Below, piece after piece: positions 1 through 7,783 of a stretch of DNA of 22,480 bases. The translations under genes and the position numbers were made by a program. The stretch spans positions 1-22,480 of the IMG/VR virus record IMGVR_UViG_3300017963_003465. One strand, written 5' to 3'. Numbering within the stretch: position 1 is the stretch's first letter; every line of letters starts with the position of its first letter. This DNA comes from a virus. The notes beneath the pieces are model-generated. The model searched no databases and had not been told where the DNA came from. It saw only the letters and a list, made by a program, of their open reading frames with translations.

Positions 1-1
1 A

Positions 2-139
2 AATTTCAGAGCATCATGGATATATATAAAACATAAATATAGTGAAACAAAAGAATTAAAGTTAAGACCTTATGACATTCCACCTGATAAATTTGAAATA
101 AAAGATGATATATTAAAGGAGAAATATGTACTTTATTGA
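2..139 (+). CDS. C-terminal end of an unidentified protein (5' cut by window)
   Basis: An open frame enters from the left edge and ends at a TGA at 137-139, giving about 45 residues. The tail is charged and hydrophilic (it contains RPYDIPPDKFEIKDD), looks like ordinary coding sequence, and has no motif I recognise. Its end overlaps the start of the next gene by 14 bases, the tight packing seen elsewhere in the window. This supports it as a real gene end and as the first visible member of the operon holding the radical SAM genes. Function cannot be inferred from this fragment. Confidence 0.5.
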   Translation, partial: NFRASWIYIKHKYSETKELKLRPYDIPPDKFEIKDDILKEKYVLY

Positions 140-965
140 ATTGATGTTGACAAAGAAATGCAATCATAGTTGTTATTATTGTACTACACACTCAAATGAT
201 GAAACAGAAGTTGATATTGATTACTTGGAATATGTACTTAAAACATTACCTTCTGAAACAGGAGTTGAGTTGACAGGTGGAGAAATAGGACTTGTTGAGA
301 ATATAGAAGAAGTTTATAGAACTGTAAAGAATCAACCTAATATTAAGCACATTATAGCATTATCTAATGGACTTTTAAGAAAGAAGGGGGTTGATTGGAT
401 AAAAGATGTTGAGTATTGGGAACACCTTATTTATGAAATTAAAGGAAAGGAGATAATTAAATTTTATGGCGATTTGGATTTGGGGCAACCTCATAGATAT
501 GTTATTGTCACTAGTGAAACAACTACGAAATCTTTACTTACGAATTGGGAGTACTTTGCGGAAATGGGCTTATTTAGGGATAACTTTTTTTATAAGCTAA
601 TGAATCATAAAAGCAGGATGGATATATACAAATATTATATGGATTTAAGTGACCTTTTCTTTAGATTGAACAATCAATATTTTTTAGATATGTTAATTCA
701 TTATAAAATGAGATCATTTCATCATAAAGAGAAGGTATTATGTGAAAAGAATTCACCAAATCCATTTGTTGATATTCAGAATAAAATATTAGGCCATTGT
801 GCAATAAATATTAAAGAATCCGATAAATGGGGATTCACTAAAGAAGCACTTGAAGATTTGAGATCAGGAAAGCTTTATAGAAAATGTGATTATTGTAAAA
901 ATTGCTATTCATTTGATGATGGATTTAAAAGAACTATTAACAATAATAGGAGTTATAAAAGATGA
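126..965 (+). CDS. Radical SAM enzyme with cysteine-rich C-terminus (first of two)
   Basis: A 279-residue protein with the radical SAM signature CX3CX2C at Cys12, Cys16 and Cys19, which would bind the [4Fe-4S] cluster that cleaves S-adenosylmethionine. A GGE motif at 51-53 (TGGEIGL) matches the usual SAM amino-group contact, and SNG near residue 80 fits the barrel. Further cysteines at 206, 225, 254, 257 and 260 (CDYCKNC) resemble a SPASM/twitch-type auxiliary cluster domain. The start is the ATG behind an AAAGGAG ribosome site. The 3' end overlaps the DegT aminotransferase by 4 bases, so the two are probably co-translated. It resembles the second radical SAM protein at 1968-2828 in the N-terminal motif, GGE-GLV and placement of Cys206 and Cys225, so the two are likely paralogues. 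Substrate unknown; sugar, peptide or nucleoside chemistry are all possible. Confidence 0.85.
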   Translation: MYFIELMLTKKCNHSCYYCTTHSNDETEVDIDYLEYVLKTLPSETGVELTGGEIGLVENIEEVYRTVKNQPNIKHIIALSNGLLRKKGVDWIKDVEYWEHLIYEIKGKEIIKFYGDLDLGQPHRYVIVTSETTTKSLLTNWEYFAEMGLFRDNFFYKLMNHKSRMDIYKYYMDLSDLFFRLNNQYFLDMLIHYKMRSFHHKEKVLCEKNSPNPFVDIQNKILGHCAINIKESDKWGFTKEALEDLRSGKLYRKCDYCKNCYSFDDGFKRTINNNRSYKR

Positions 966-1975
966 TGATAAAAAGAGTGAAACCATTTTATAAAAAAGAA
1001 TGGCTTGAAAATGTGGATAGGTATATAGAGAATTATGATTTTTGGAGTGAAGGTATCCTAGGTGAATATGAGAATAAGATGTGTAATTACATAGGAAGGA
1101 AATATGGTGTTGCTATAAATAGCGCAACCAATGGAATTTTTATGGCTTTATATGCATGGAGAAAATACTTTAAGAATAAAAATGAAGTTGTTTTAACAAA
1201 TTGGGGATATCCTGCTGCATATAAGGTTGCTATTGTATTGGGTCTTAAACCCGTAGCTGTTGATGTTGATAAAAAGACATTATCCATGACAGCAGAGGGA
1301 ATAAAAAAAGCTATCAATGGAAATACATTAGCTGTTATACACATAGAAAATAATGGTATTATAGGTAATGCAAAAGATTTTAAGGAAGTAATTCCTGATC
1401 ATGTTTTATTTATAGAAGATTGTGCTCCTTCTATGGTTCAGGAAAAAGCAGGGACATTTGGTGATGTTGCTATATTTTCTTCTAGCCCAACAAAGGTTCT
1501 TATGTCAGGTGAAGGTGGTATGCTTCTTACAGATAATGAGGTTCTTAAAAATGAATTTGAAGCTTTAAGATATGTCCATGATTATAACGATAGAACACCT
1601 TGTATGAACTTTATGTTATCTCCATTTCTTGCTGCATATATAATGCCTCAGTTTGGTTATCTTAATGACATTATTAATATGAGAGAACGGGTTCATGCAG
1701 AATATAAGAAATATATTGATATATTTGAAGAAGAATCCAATAGACATGGTGCTATAATGTATCTAAGTAAAAAAGCACAAAGAATACATGAAGCATTTGA
1801 TAGATTTAAAATACAACATAGATATAAACATTATGATTTATTTGATCCATCATCAAAATTTCCTCAATCAATAGAAATACGAAAAGAGATAATTGATTTG
1901 CCTATTCACCATGATTTAAAAGATTCTGAAATAGAAATGATCTGTAATATAATAAGGAAGGTAGAAAATGAGTAG
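962..1975 (+). CDS. DegT/DnrJ/EryC1/StrS-family PLP aminotransferase
   Basis: A 337-residue protein matching the fold-type I sugar aminotransferase family that transfers an amino group from glutamate or glutamine to a keto sugar nucleotide using pyridoxal phosphate. Visible landmarks are NSATNG at 53-58 (cofactor phosphate region), the pyridine-contacting Asp in IEDCAPS (Asp153), and the Schiff-base lysine Lys178 in SPTKVLMSGEGG. The length is slightly below the usual 360-400 residues. It starts at the first of two adjacent ATGs, 9 bases after AGGAG. It overlaps the radical SAM genes on both sides (4 and 8 bases), so the three form one translational unit and probably one pathway. An ArnB-like or perosamine-type amino-sugar step is the family expectation, but the actual substrate is not readable here. 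Confidence 0.85.
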   Translation: MMIKRVKPFYKKEWLENVDRYIENYDFWSEGILGEYENKMCNYIGRKYGVAINSATNGIFMALYAWRKYFKNKNEVVLTNWGYPAAYKVAIVLGLKPVAVDVDKKTLSMTAEGIKKAINGNTLAVIHIENNGIIGNAKDFKEVIPDHVLFIEDCAPSMVQEKAGTFGDVAIFSSSPTKVLMSGEGGMLLTDNEVLKNEFEALRYVHDYNDRTPCMNFMLSPFLAAYIMPQFGYLNDIINMRERVHAEYKKYIDIFEEESNRHGAIMYLSKKAQRIHEAFDRFKIQHRYKHYDLFDPSSKFPQSIEIRKEIIDLPIHHDLKDSEIEMICNIIRKVENE

Positions 1976-2828
1976 TTTTGCTTTTATTTTAACAGAAAAA
2001 TGTAATTGGAACTGTGAATATTGTGATTTTCCAAATGTAGAAAACCCAAAAGAAGCTACAATGGAAAGTATAGAATTACATATGCCATATATAAAGAAGA
2101 TAATTGATAAGCTTGATAAACATCATCTTCTTAGTTTCATTCATGTTGATGGTGGAGAATTGGGTTTAGTTAAAGTAGAAAAATTGGAAAGGTGGTTTAG
2201 AATTTTTGATAGAGAAGTGGTTGTCAGTACAAATGGTAAATTTTTAGAGAATGAGCATCATTTAAACCCTGTTATTTCACCTTATATCAGGCAAATATGG
2301 TATCATGTCAATACAGATGGAGTCACTAAATATGATGATGATAGGGTTGTTTATGGCTTAGTCCATAATGATATAGATGATATAGTTGATTTTGTAAAAT
2401 TACATGATGACATACCGTTTGGATATGTTGAGCTTGAATATGATATCACTCAACCAAAGGAAGTAGACCATCAGTTATATATAGAATTCTATGATAAGAT
2501 AAAAGACATAAAAAATATAGCAAATTCCGCAAAGGAAAATATAAAGAATAGGATAGAAGAAAGTTCTAATATGAGAAATAAATGCTATATGTACAATACT
2601 ACATGTGTGGTTGATTTGGTAAATGAGAATATAACACTATGTCAAAGAGCAATGAAATCAACAATTCCATTGACTCCTGAAAACTTTATTAAACGTCTAA
2701 CAAGCTTTCCAAAAAACCTATTTGAATCTAATGAGAATTGTAAATCATGCACAAGATTATTCAGAGGAAAGTTCCTTGATTCTAATATGGAAGACTTTTT
2801 TAAGGTTAAAAGACTATTTAGGCAATAA
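1968..2828 (+). CDS. Radical SAM enzyme with cysteine-rich C-terminus (second of two)
   Basis: A 286-residue protein with CX3CX2C at Cys12, Cys16 and Cys19, GGE at 62-64 (DGGELGLV) and STNG at 87-90, all typical of the radical SAM barrel. Cysteines 206, 213, 225, 258 and 261 (including a CKSC pair) suggest a SPASM-like auxiliary iron-sulfur domain. The first three cysteines and Cys206/Cys225 sit at the same residue numbers as in the protein at 126-965, which argues for paralogy. Translation starts at an ATG behind AAGGAAGG and overlaps the aminotransferase gene by 8 bases. It is the last gene before a 63-base gap, so it ends the left-hand cassette. The reaction is unknown; two different radical SAM enzymes around one aminotransferase suggests consecutive steps on one substrate. 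Confidence 0.85.
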   Translation: MSSFAFILTEKCNWNCEYCDFPNVENPKEATMESIELHMPYIKKIIDKLDKHHLLSFIHVDGGELGLVKVEKLERWFRIFDREVVVSTNGKFLENEHHLNPVISPYIRQIWYHVNTDGVTKYDDDRVVYGLVHNDIDDIVDFVKLHDDIPFGYVELEYDITQPKEVDHQLYIEFYDKIKDIKNIANSAKENIKNRIEESSNMRNKCYMYNTTCVVDLVNENITLCQRAMKSTIPLTPENFIKRLTSFPKNLFESNENCKSCTRLFRGKFLDSNMEDFFKVKRLFRQ

Positions 2829-2853
2829 AAACTCAAAAAAATTAACAAAAAAA

Positions 2854-2861
2854 TCTAAATA
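2854..2861 (+). promoter_or_regulatory. Possible T4-type late promoter (one mismatch)
   Basis: TCTAAATA in the AT-rich gap before 2892 differs from the T4 late consensus TATAAATA at one position. It lies about 30 bases before the start codon, a suitable distance for a short leader. In such AT-rich DNA a one-mismatch match is weak evidence on its own. Confidence 0.3.
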
Positions 2862-2891
2862 TAATTAGAAAACTAATTTGGGAGAGTTTCT

Positions 2892-3296
2892 ATGCAATTA
2901 CTGAAATATATAAATGAGGGAAGACAAGAATCAACAGGTTTGGGTGCTGATGGTTTATCTAAAGCTAAATTAAAGACTTTGATTTATAAAGAAACTAAAA
3001 AATGTACTCATAATAAACTATATAGTGATAAATATTGGAAGGGACCACAATGCGTATGGGATGCATTCAATAGACTCAACTTTAATTGGCACATAACCAA
3101 ATCAGAATACATGAACAATAAAGATGATGCCAAAATGGGAATCACAATGCCAAGTAGAAAAGAATGGCATTTTGAGATTATGTGGGATAACGATAAAGGC
3201 AAGCATACAAAAATGAATGGGCATTTAACAGCAGCAGGAGCAGGTAGTGTTAGTGATCCTTTAGAAAAGTATGATCTTGTATTAATTATGTATTAA
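2892..3296 (+). CDS. Candidate internal head protein, unknown function
   Basis: A 134-residue protein with no family I recognise. Its N-terminus MQLLKYINE|G is a short amphipathic stretch ending in I-N-E followed by Gly, the pattern of T4 capsid-targeting sequences removed by the gp21 protease (T4 Alt and internal proteins carry such signals). The rest is soluble, basic and rich in Trp, Lys and Asn, with two cysteines and no membrane segment. It starts 6 bases after a GGGAGAG ribosome site and ends 11 bases before the portal gene, whose ribosome site overlaps this gene's stop. It is the first gene of the head operon. Packaging into the head is an inference from the N-terminal motif and the position; an assembly factor is the alternative. 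Confidence 0.6.
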   Translation: MQLLKYINEGRQESTGLGADGLSKAKLKTLIYKETKKCTHNKLYSDKYWKGPQCVWDAFNRLNFNWHITKSEYMNNKDDAKMGITMPSRKEWHFEIMWDNDKGKHTKMNGHLTAAGAGSVSDPLEKYDLVLIMY

Positions 3297-3307
3297 GGAG
3301 TGAAAGT

Positions 3308-4912
3308 ATGGGAATCTTAAATAAACTTTTTGGTAAAGATGCAGATGAATCATTGCCAATTGAACAACCTGTGTTAAAAGAAGAAATAAAAGCGTTTAAG
3401 GGAATGGGTCAATATAATAGAAGCTTAAAGACTATCATGAACCAAAAAGGTGAAGGATGGGAAACACTAGCTGAAATCCCAGGATTTAGTAATGTTCAAG
3501 TTCAGGGATTTAATATGTTTTATAATACCTATATTAATAGGGTATATGAAAATGAAATACAACGTATTTTAGATTATAATCAAATGGCTACTACTCCTGA
3601 AATATCTGATGTTATTGAAGATGCTGTTAATGAATCTACTCAAGAAGATGAAACAGGTGAAGTATTTCACTTGGATATTTTAGATAAGGACTTACAAACA
3701 AATGAAAATATCGTAAATAATTTGAAAAGAGAATTTAATGACCTTTTCAGAGAAACACTTGATATGAAAGATAAGGTATGGAATATACTTTGGACATATT
3801 ATGTTGATGGAAGGGTATTTTATGAAAGAGTAATTGATAAAGCTAAACCCAAAAGAGGTATTATTAATATAAAAAGACTTCCATCAACAACAATGGACTT
3901 CTTTTATGATCCTATTTCAGGCGAAATTACTTCATTTATGCAGTATTTAACTCCTAGACCTAAAAAACCTCTTAATTTAGAAGAAGCAAGAAAAAGAGAT
4001 GGTAAGGACTTAACATTATTTGATCCTAATCAGATTGGATTTGTTGATTATGGTATTTATGGTAAATCACGATTAGAAATAATTGGCTATTTAGAAAAAG
4101 CAAGAGTACCTTTTAATCAGTTAAAGCTTCTAGAGACTTCTGTTATTATCATGAGGGTTGTTCGTGCTCCTGAAAGATATGTATTTAGAATTGATACAGG
4201 AAACATGCCTAGAGAGAAAGCTCTTAAGTATGTTGAAAAGATCAAAAATAAAATGTCTAAGAAGCAATCATATGATCCAAGTACGGGTCAACTTGCTAAT
4301 GAACCTGAAGTTATGGGAATATTAGAGAATTTTTATCTTCCTCAATCTGCTGATGGTAGAGGATCAAGTATTGAAACAATTGGTGGTAACACCAATATGT
4401 TTAGTGAGCTTGATGATGTTTATTACTTTCAGAAAAAGCTTTATAGATCATTGAAATATCCTATGTCAAGGGTTTCTGCTGCTCAAGAAGGAAGAAGTGG
4501 TGAGGATATGTTTGGTGGAAATCAAACATCAGAAATTTCAAGAGATGAGGTTAAATGGGCTAAGTTCTTGGAAAGACAACAAAAAAGATTATGTGCAAGT
4601 CTTACAGATATGTTCATTCTTCATTTAGAATTCAAAGGAATGAAGAAAGAATATGATCTTACAAATAAAAAGATTAAAGTTGTCATGAATGCACCATCTC
4701 AATACAAAGAACAAATGGAACAAATGTTCAATGATTCAAGATTTTCTAATTACCAACAGCTTGCAGACAGACCTGAATTTTCTAAATACTATTTAATGAA
4801 GACATACCTTAAATGGGATGATGAAGAAATTCAAGCTAATGTTGAAGGTAAGGAAAAAGACGTTAAATTAGGGTTGGCTGAAGAAGAAGGTGGTGGAACT
4901 CAGGCATGGTAA
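3308..4912 (+). CDS. 20: Portal vertex protein (T4 gp20-like)
   Basis: A 534-residue protein close in length to T4 gp20 (524). The family forms the dodecameric ring at one head vertex that nucleates prohead assembly, passes DNA during packaging and joins the tail. Supporting features are a long N-terminal helical region, the TTPEISDVIEDAVNES segment near residue 95 (gp20 proteins have a comparable run where peptide positions of the bound core pass), an FYERVID strand after DGRV, and a helical C-terminal half with EISRDEVKWAKFLERQQ. Position is strong support: the gene precedes a gp67-like and a gp21-like gene exactly as in T4. No [LI]xE cleavage site stands out at the N-terminus, in line with T4 gp20 not being processed. 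The start is 5 bases after GGAGTGA-type ribosome site. Confidence 0.9.
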   Translation: MGILNKLFGKDADESLPIEQPVLKEEIKAFKGMGQYNRSLKTIMNQKGEGWETLAEIPGFSNVQVQGFNMFYNTYINRVYENEIQRILDYNQMATTPEISDVIEDAVNESTQEDETGEVFHLDILDKDLQTNENIVNNLKREFNDLFRETLDMKDKVWNILWTYYVDGRVFYERVIDKAKPKRGIINIKRLPSTTMDFFYDPISGEITSFMQYLTPRPKKPLNLEEARKRDGKDLTLFDPNQIGFVDYGIYGKSRLEIIGYLEKARVPFNQLKLLETSVIIMRVVRAPERYVFRIDTGNMPREKALKYVEKIKNKMSKKQSYDPSTGQLANEPEVMGILENFYLPQSADGRGSSIETIGGNTNMFSELDDVYYFQKKLYRSLKYPMSRVSAAQEGRSGEDMFGGNQTSEISRDEVKWAKFLERQQKRLCASLTDMFILHLEFKGMKKEYDLTNKKIKVVMNAPSQYKEQMEQMFNDSRFSNYQQLADRPEFSKYYLMKTYLKWDDEEIQANVEGKEKDVKLGLAEEEGGGTQAW

Positions 4913-4932
4913 TTTAATTTTAGTCAAAAAAA

Positions 4933-4950
4933 TATAAATAAATATAAATA
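4933..4950 (+). promoter_or_regulatory. Two tandem T4-type late promoter motifs
   Basis: Two exact TATAAATA octamers, at 4933-4940 and 4943-4950, lie 10 bases apart in the gap between the portal gene and the gp67-like gene. In T4 this octamer alone defines a late promoter read by the gp55 sigma factor with the sliding clamp. The leader to the ATG at 4975 would be short. Such octamers also occur by chance inside coding regions of this AT-rich window, so the intergenic position is what gives weight. Confidence 0.55.
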
Positions 4951-4974
4951 ACTAATAGATAAGGAGAATGTGAT

Positions 4975-5199
4975 ATGGATAGAGCAAAAATTAGAAAAGC
5001 GTTAGATCATTTTGAAAATGATCAATATGTAGATGCAAAAGATATTATCTCTCAAGAAATAGCAGGAAAAAGAGATGTATTTATAAAAAACAAATTAGGG
5101 TTACAGAATGATTTTACACCTGCTCCTGAAGTAGACAATGCTGATGCTGATGCTGATGCTGATGTTGATCTTGATGATGCAGGTGATAATGATGAATAA
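4975..5199 (+). CDS. 67: Acidic prohead core protein (T4 gp67-like)
   Basis: A 74-residue protein with a helical N-terminal half (ALDHFENDQYVDAKDIISQE) and a strongly acidic tail made of Ala-Asp repeats (DADADADVDLDD). T4 gp67 (PIP) is about 80 residues with the same helix-plus-acidic-tail design, lies between gp20 and gp21, and helps set up the prohead core. Position and architecture both match here; direct sequence similarity is limited, as expected for such short proteins. The tail is encoded by a GCTGAT repeat at 5140-5163. The start follows AAGGAG by 7 bases, and the stop is 13 bases before the protease start. A generic acidic scaffold helper is the alternative. Confidence 0.7.
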   Translation: MDRAKIRKALDHFENDQYVDAKDIISQEIAGKRDVFIKNKLGLQNDFTPAPEVDNADADADADVDLDDAGDNDE

Positions 5200-5212
5200 T
5201 GGAGATAACATT

Positions 5213-5827
5213 ATGGCAAAATTAATTACAGAAACAAGTTATGATTTTGAATTACATGAGGATAAGAATTCCAAAGATATGTTCATTGTTGGTATTTTCT
5301 CTACTGCTGAAATGGAAAATAATAACAAAAGAAAATATGGTCGAAAAATTCTTGAAAGAGAAGTTGGAAAAGTTCAGGAAAAAATCGGTAAAAATTGTCT
5401 TTGGGGGGAATTGGGTCATCCACCTAATCCCGAAGTTAATCCTGATAAAATTGCATTAAAAATCGAAAACTTGGATTGGAAGGGGAATAACGTATATGGG
5501 AAGGCTAAGTTAATTGATACTCCTATGGGTCAAATTGCTAAAACATTAGTAAAAGAAGGGTCTATGGGAATTTCCTCAAGAGGACTAGGAACTGTTGCTG
5601 AAGATGGATATGTTAATGAAGACTTTCATTTAATCACATATGATCTTGTAACTGATCCAAGTAATAAACCTTCATGGGTAAATGGAATTTATGAAGGAAC
5701 GGATTTTAGAATCCCAGGAAATGAAATGACAGAGGAACACATAAAAGAGGAACAAATTAAAGAAGCTCAAAAAGCATATGCCAAACACATTTGGCAAGTA
5801 ATTGAGCAGATTGAAAAAAATATGTAG
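5213..5827 (+). CDS. 21: Prohead core protease (T4 gp21-like)
   Basis: A 204-residue serine protease of the gp21/U35 type (T4 gp21 is 212 residues). It cuts scaffold, capsid and internal proteins after [LI]xE-like sites during head maturation and then degrades itself. The likely catalytic His is His69 in GELGHP, and the nucleophile is in GSMGISSRG (Ser121 or Ser122), the classic pair of motifs of this family. The start is the ATG at 5213, 8 bases after GGAG. An in-frame upstream extension of repeated Met-Leu comes from the other frame of the gp67 GCTGAT repeat and is rejected. Immediate neighbours gp67-like and gp20-like genes support the call. Confidence 0.9.
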   Translation: MAKLITETSYDFELHEDKNSKDMFIVGIFSTAEMENNNKRKYGRKILEREVGKVQEKIGKNCLWGELGHPPNPEVNPDKIALKIENLDWKGNNVYGKAKLIDTPMGQIAKTLVKEGSMGISSRGLGTVAEDGYVNEDFHLITYDLVTDPSNKPSWVNGIYEGTDFRIPGNEMTEEHIKEEQIKEAQKAYAKHIWQVIEQIEKNM

Positions 5828-5858
5828 TGTACAAAACATTTACATAGGAGAATATATT

Positions 5859-6344
5859 ATGAATTACGCAACATTTGCAGCATTAACAAGTTATGACACA
5901 CCTGCATTAGCATTGGCAGCAAAGCCTGTTGATGGAAATGCATGGTTATTGAATGAAACTAAGATTTTTCAAGATGGAAGAATGCCTAAAGCAGGACCGA
6001 ATTCAGTAAAAAAAGGTAGACAAAACCAAATGGCAAGCACACTTGCACCTACTATTCAAAGAAATAAAATAAGTGCAGCATATACAGGTAGTCTTGGTCC
6101 TACAGGTACTTTACGTACATTAGGAAATAAGACAGCAGGGTATGCAAATACAACTAAAGGTGCAGGAACATGGGTAAATAGAGAAACTGTAGCTAATGGT
6201 AAAACACCTTCTATTAGACATAAGGTTTCTTGGTTTGTTACAGATAGTACACAAGCAGCAGGATACCGTAGAGTGTTTGGTATTCTTGAAGACCCAACTA
6301 CTACAAATGCTTACAGAGATGATGATGCTCAAGTAAGAAAATAA
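5859..6344 (+). CDS. Unassigned probable head protein between protease and scaffold genes
   Basis: A 161-residue protein rich in Ala, Thr, Gly and Asn, with many basic residues in the middle (KKGRQNQ) and an acidic end. It has no membrane segment, no coiled coil and no cysteine, so it looks like a beta-rich structural protein. Unlike its downstream neighbours it lacks an obvious [LI]xE site near the N-terminus. The start at 5859 is chosen because it follows TAGGAG by 8 bases; an earlier in-frame ATG overlaps the protease gene and has no good ribosome site. Being directly behind the protease gene suggests a shell-associated role such as a decoration or vertex protein, but this is inference from position only. 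Confidence 0.55.
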   Translation: MNYATFAALTSYDTPALALAAKPVDGNAWLLNETKIFQDGRMPKAGPNSVKKGRQNQMASTLAPTIQRNKISAAYTGSLGPTGTLRTLGNKTAGYANTTKGAGTWVNRETVANGKTPSIRHKVSWFVTDSTQAAGYRRVFGILEDPTTTNAYRDDDAQVRK

Positions 6345-6353
6345 GGGGCAATT

Positions 6354-6977
6354 ATGACATTATTTGAAAAGACTATTAGAAGGGATTCTAATACGAATAA
6401 GTATGAATCCCTTCAAGAAGCATATATGAAGGTATTGAATAATGAACCTGAAATAAATGAAAAAGAAATAGCAGGATGGATTGCTATATTTAATGGAAAG
6501 AAACTTGAAATAAAAAAGTCAGAAGCAAATGGTATTTATGGTGCTAAACAATTAGCTATTAAAAAGCTAAAGGTTCCTAAATCAAAACAAGGTCTTTTGG
6601 CAATAGAACCAGCATATGAAAGCACAATTGTTGAAGAACTTGATATGAGAACAATCAAGAGATATATACCAACAGGTGCTAAGGTAATGGCAGCATTAGG
6701 AACAAAAAGCCTAAAGCTTACATTCATAGATACGGTTTCTGCTCCACCATTAACAACAGCAGATATAAAAAGTGCTGAAATGAGACTAAAAAAGAATGTA
6801 GAAATGTTTGTTAAGGATGTGGGGTCTTCAATAAAATTAAAAGGAGTTGATTATGAACCTTATGTTTTCCTACAAGGTCAGAAAAACTCAATTGATTTTG
6901 TTTATTCTTTTAGGTTAAATGTATCAACTAAACCTGAAGAAAAAAAGCTTGAAAAATTATATCAAGCATTAAAATAA
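6354..6977 (+). CDS. Candidate internal head protein with KVPKSK-type domain
   Basis: A 207-residue protein in two parts. The N-terminal 36 residues contain SLQE|AYMKV (Glu22) and INE|K (Glu36), either of which fits a gp21-type cleavage site. Residues 40-90 form a compact domain WIAIFNGKKLEI...GAKQLAIKKLKVPKSKQGLLAI that I recall as a recurring small domain in large-phage hypothetical proteins (from memory, no search possible). The C-terminal half is basic and soluble with no recognised motif. It starts 9 bases after the previous stop with AAGGGGC as ribosome site. Neighbours in the same unit share the cleavable-looking N-terminus, so packaging into the head is the best guess; DNA binding is possible given its basic charge. 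Confidence 0.6.
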   Translation: MTLFEKTIRRDSNTNKYESLQEAYMKVLNNEPEINEKEIAGWIAIFNGKKLEIKKSEANGIYGAKQLAIKKLKVPKSKQGLLAIEPAYESTIVEELDMRTIKRYIPTGAKVMAALGTKSLKLTFIDTVSAPPLTTADIKSAEMRLKKNVEMFVKDVGSSIKLKGVDYEPYVFLQGQKNSIDFVYSFRLNVSTKPEEKKLEKLYQALK

Positions 6978-6989
6978 AAGGAGTTTAAA

Positions 6990-7280
6990 ATGAAATTATA
7001 TCCAGAAAGATTAAATAGAGATTTTGGTGGTACGGATGAAAATACACGTATTCTTGAGGCATATCATAAAGTCATTGATCAAAATACATGGCTGAATGAA
7101 GATGCAACTGCTGATGCAAAGAAAACATTGGATGCTATCATTGGGTCTCTTAAAGATGATAAAGAAAATGATATTTATAAAATGGCAGTTAGTATGAAAA
7201 AATCCTATGAGAAGAATAAAGGATTTTCTAAAGATCAAGCAAATTGGATTTATAATACATCTAAATCAATGTTTAAATAA
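6990..7280 (+). CDS. Small candidate internal head protein
   Basis: A 96-residue, mostly helical soluble protein. Near the N-terminus it has TRILE|AYHKV (Glu23) and further on WLNE|D (Glu37), both of the [LI]xE type expected for prohead protease cleavage. The AY-K-V sequence right after the site recurs in the neighbours at 6354 and 7290. The remaining part (KKTLDAIIGSLKDDKEND, then KKSYEKNKGFSKDQANW) has no family I recognise. The start follows AAAAGGAG by 7 bases. The position in the head operon between protease and scaffold suggests a head role. Confidence 0.6.
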   Translation: MKLYPERLNRDFGGTDENTRILEAYHKVIDQNTWLNEDATADAKKTLDAIIGSLKDDKENDIYKMAVSMKKSYEKNKGFSKDQANWIYNTSKSMFK

Positions 7281-7289
7281 GGAGTTGTG

Positions 7290-7775
7290 ATGAAAAGTAT
7301 TGATGAGAAAGTACTTGATGCTTATAGGAGTAGTGTTCTTAGTGAAAGCAGGATTACTAAAATATCTGAAGCATATAAGGTAGCTCAAAATCCAAGTGAT
7401 AAGTTATGGTATGCTTTGGGAAGTGTAGGTAAGTATTGGATGCCTGTATCAAGTGGGTATAAAAACAAAAAAGAAGCTGAAAAATTTGCAGAAAAACAAC
7501 CTAAAGTAGATAGAAAAGCAAGAGGATTATCAGAAGCTTCACAATCCTCATTTGATGATGTTGATCCTTATGTAAAAGAGTTTATTGAGAAGTTATTTAA
7601 AAATACTTCATATAAACTTGATAAACAAACAGTATTTGATGGTATACATGGAATTATCGTAAATTTTATGGATCAACTTAATACACCTAGTATCAGATTA
7701 AGAAAAACAGACCTTAAAAAAATAATGAGTGATAAAAATGTCAGATGGGTTGATATATCAGCAATCGGAATGTAG
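7290..7775 (+). CDS. Candidate internal head protein with several cleavage-like sites
   Basis: A 161-residue protein with three [LI]xE motifs in its first half: VLSE|S (Glu19), KISE|AYKV (Glu27) and GLSE|A (Glu82). Residues 38-75 form a small domain with LWYALGSVGKYWMPVSSGY and a following helix KKEAEKFAEKQ. After the third site, residues 85-161 are a separate helical region. If all sites were used the protein would be cut into pieces in the prohead, as happens to T4 core proteins. The ATG at 7290 is preferred over an adjacent in-frame GTG because it sits 5 bases after AAGGAGTT. No function recognised. Confidence 0.6.
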   Translation: MKSIDEKVLDAYRSSVLSESRITKISEAYKVAQNPSDKLWYALGSVGKYWMPVSSGYKNKKEAEKFAEKQPKVDRKARGLSEASQSSFDDVDPYVKEFIEKLFKNTSYKLDKQTVFDGIHGIIVNFMDQLNTPSIRLRKTDLKKIMSDKNVRWVDISAIGM

Positions 7776-7783
7776 GAGACATT

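Noticed and set aside
1114-1121. TATAAATA inside the aminotransferase gene
   Set aside because: Within coding sequence with no gene start nearby; expected by chance in AT-rich DNA.
5138-5212. Met-Leu repeat extension before the prohead protease
   Set aside because: It is the GCTGAT repeat of the gp67-like gene read in another frame; the ATG at 5213 has its own GGAG site.
5859-6344. Resemblance of the unassigned protein to single-stranded RNA phage coat proteins
   Set aside because: Only a vague impression from size and composition; no shared motif, and the setting is a double-stranded DNA phage head operon.
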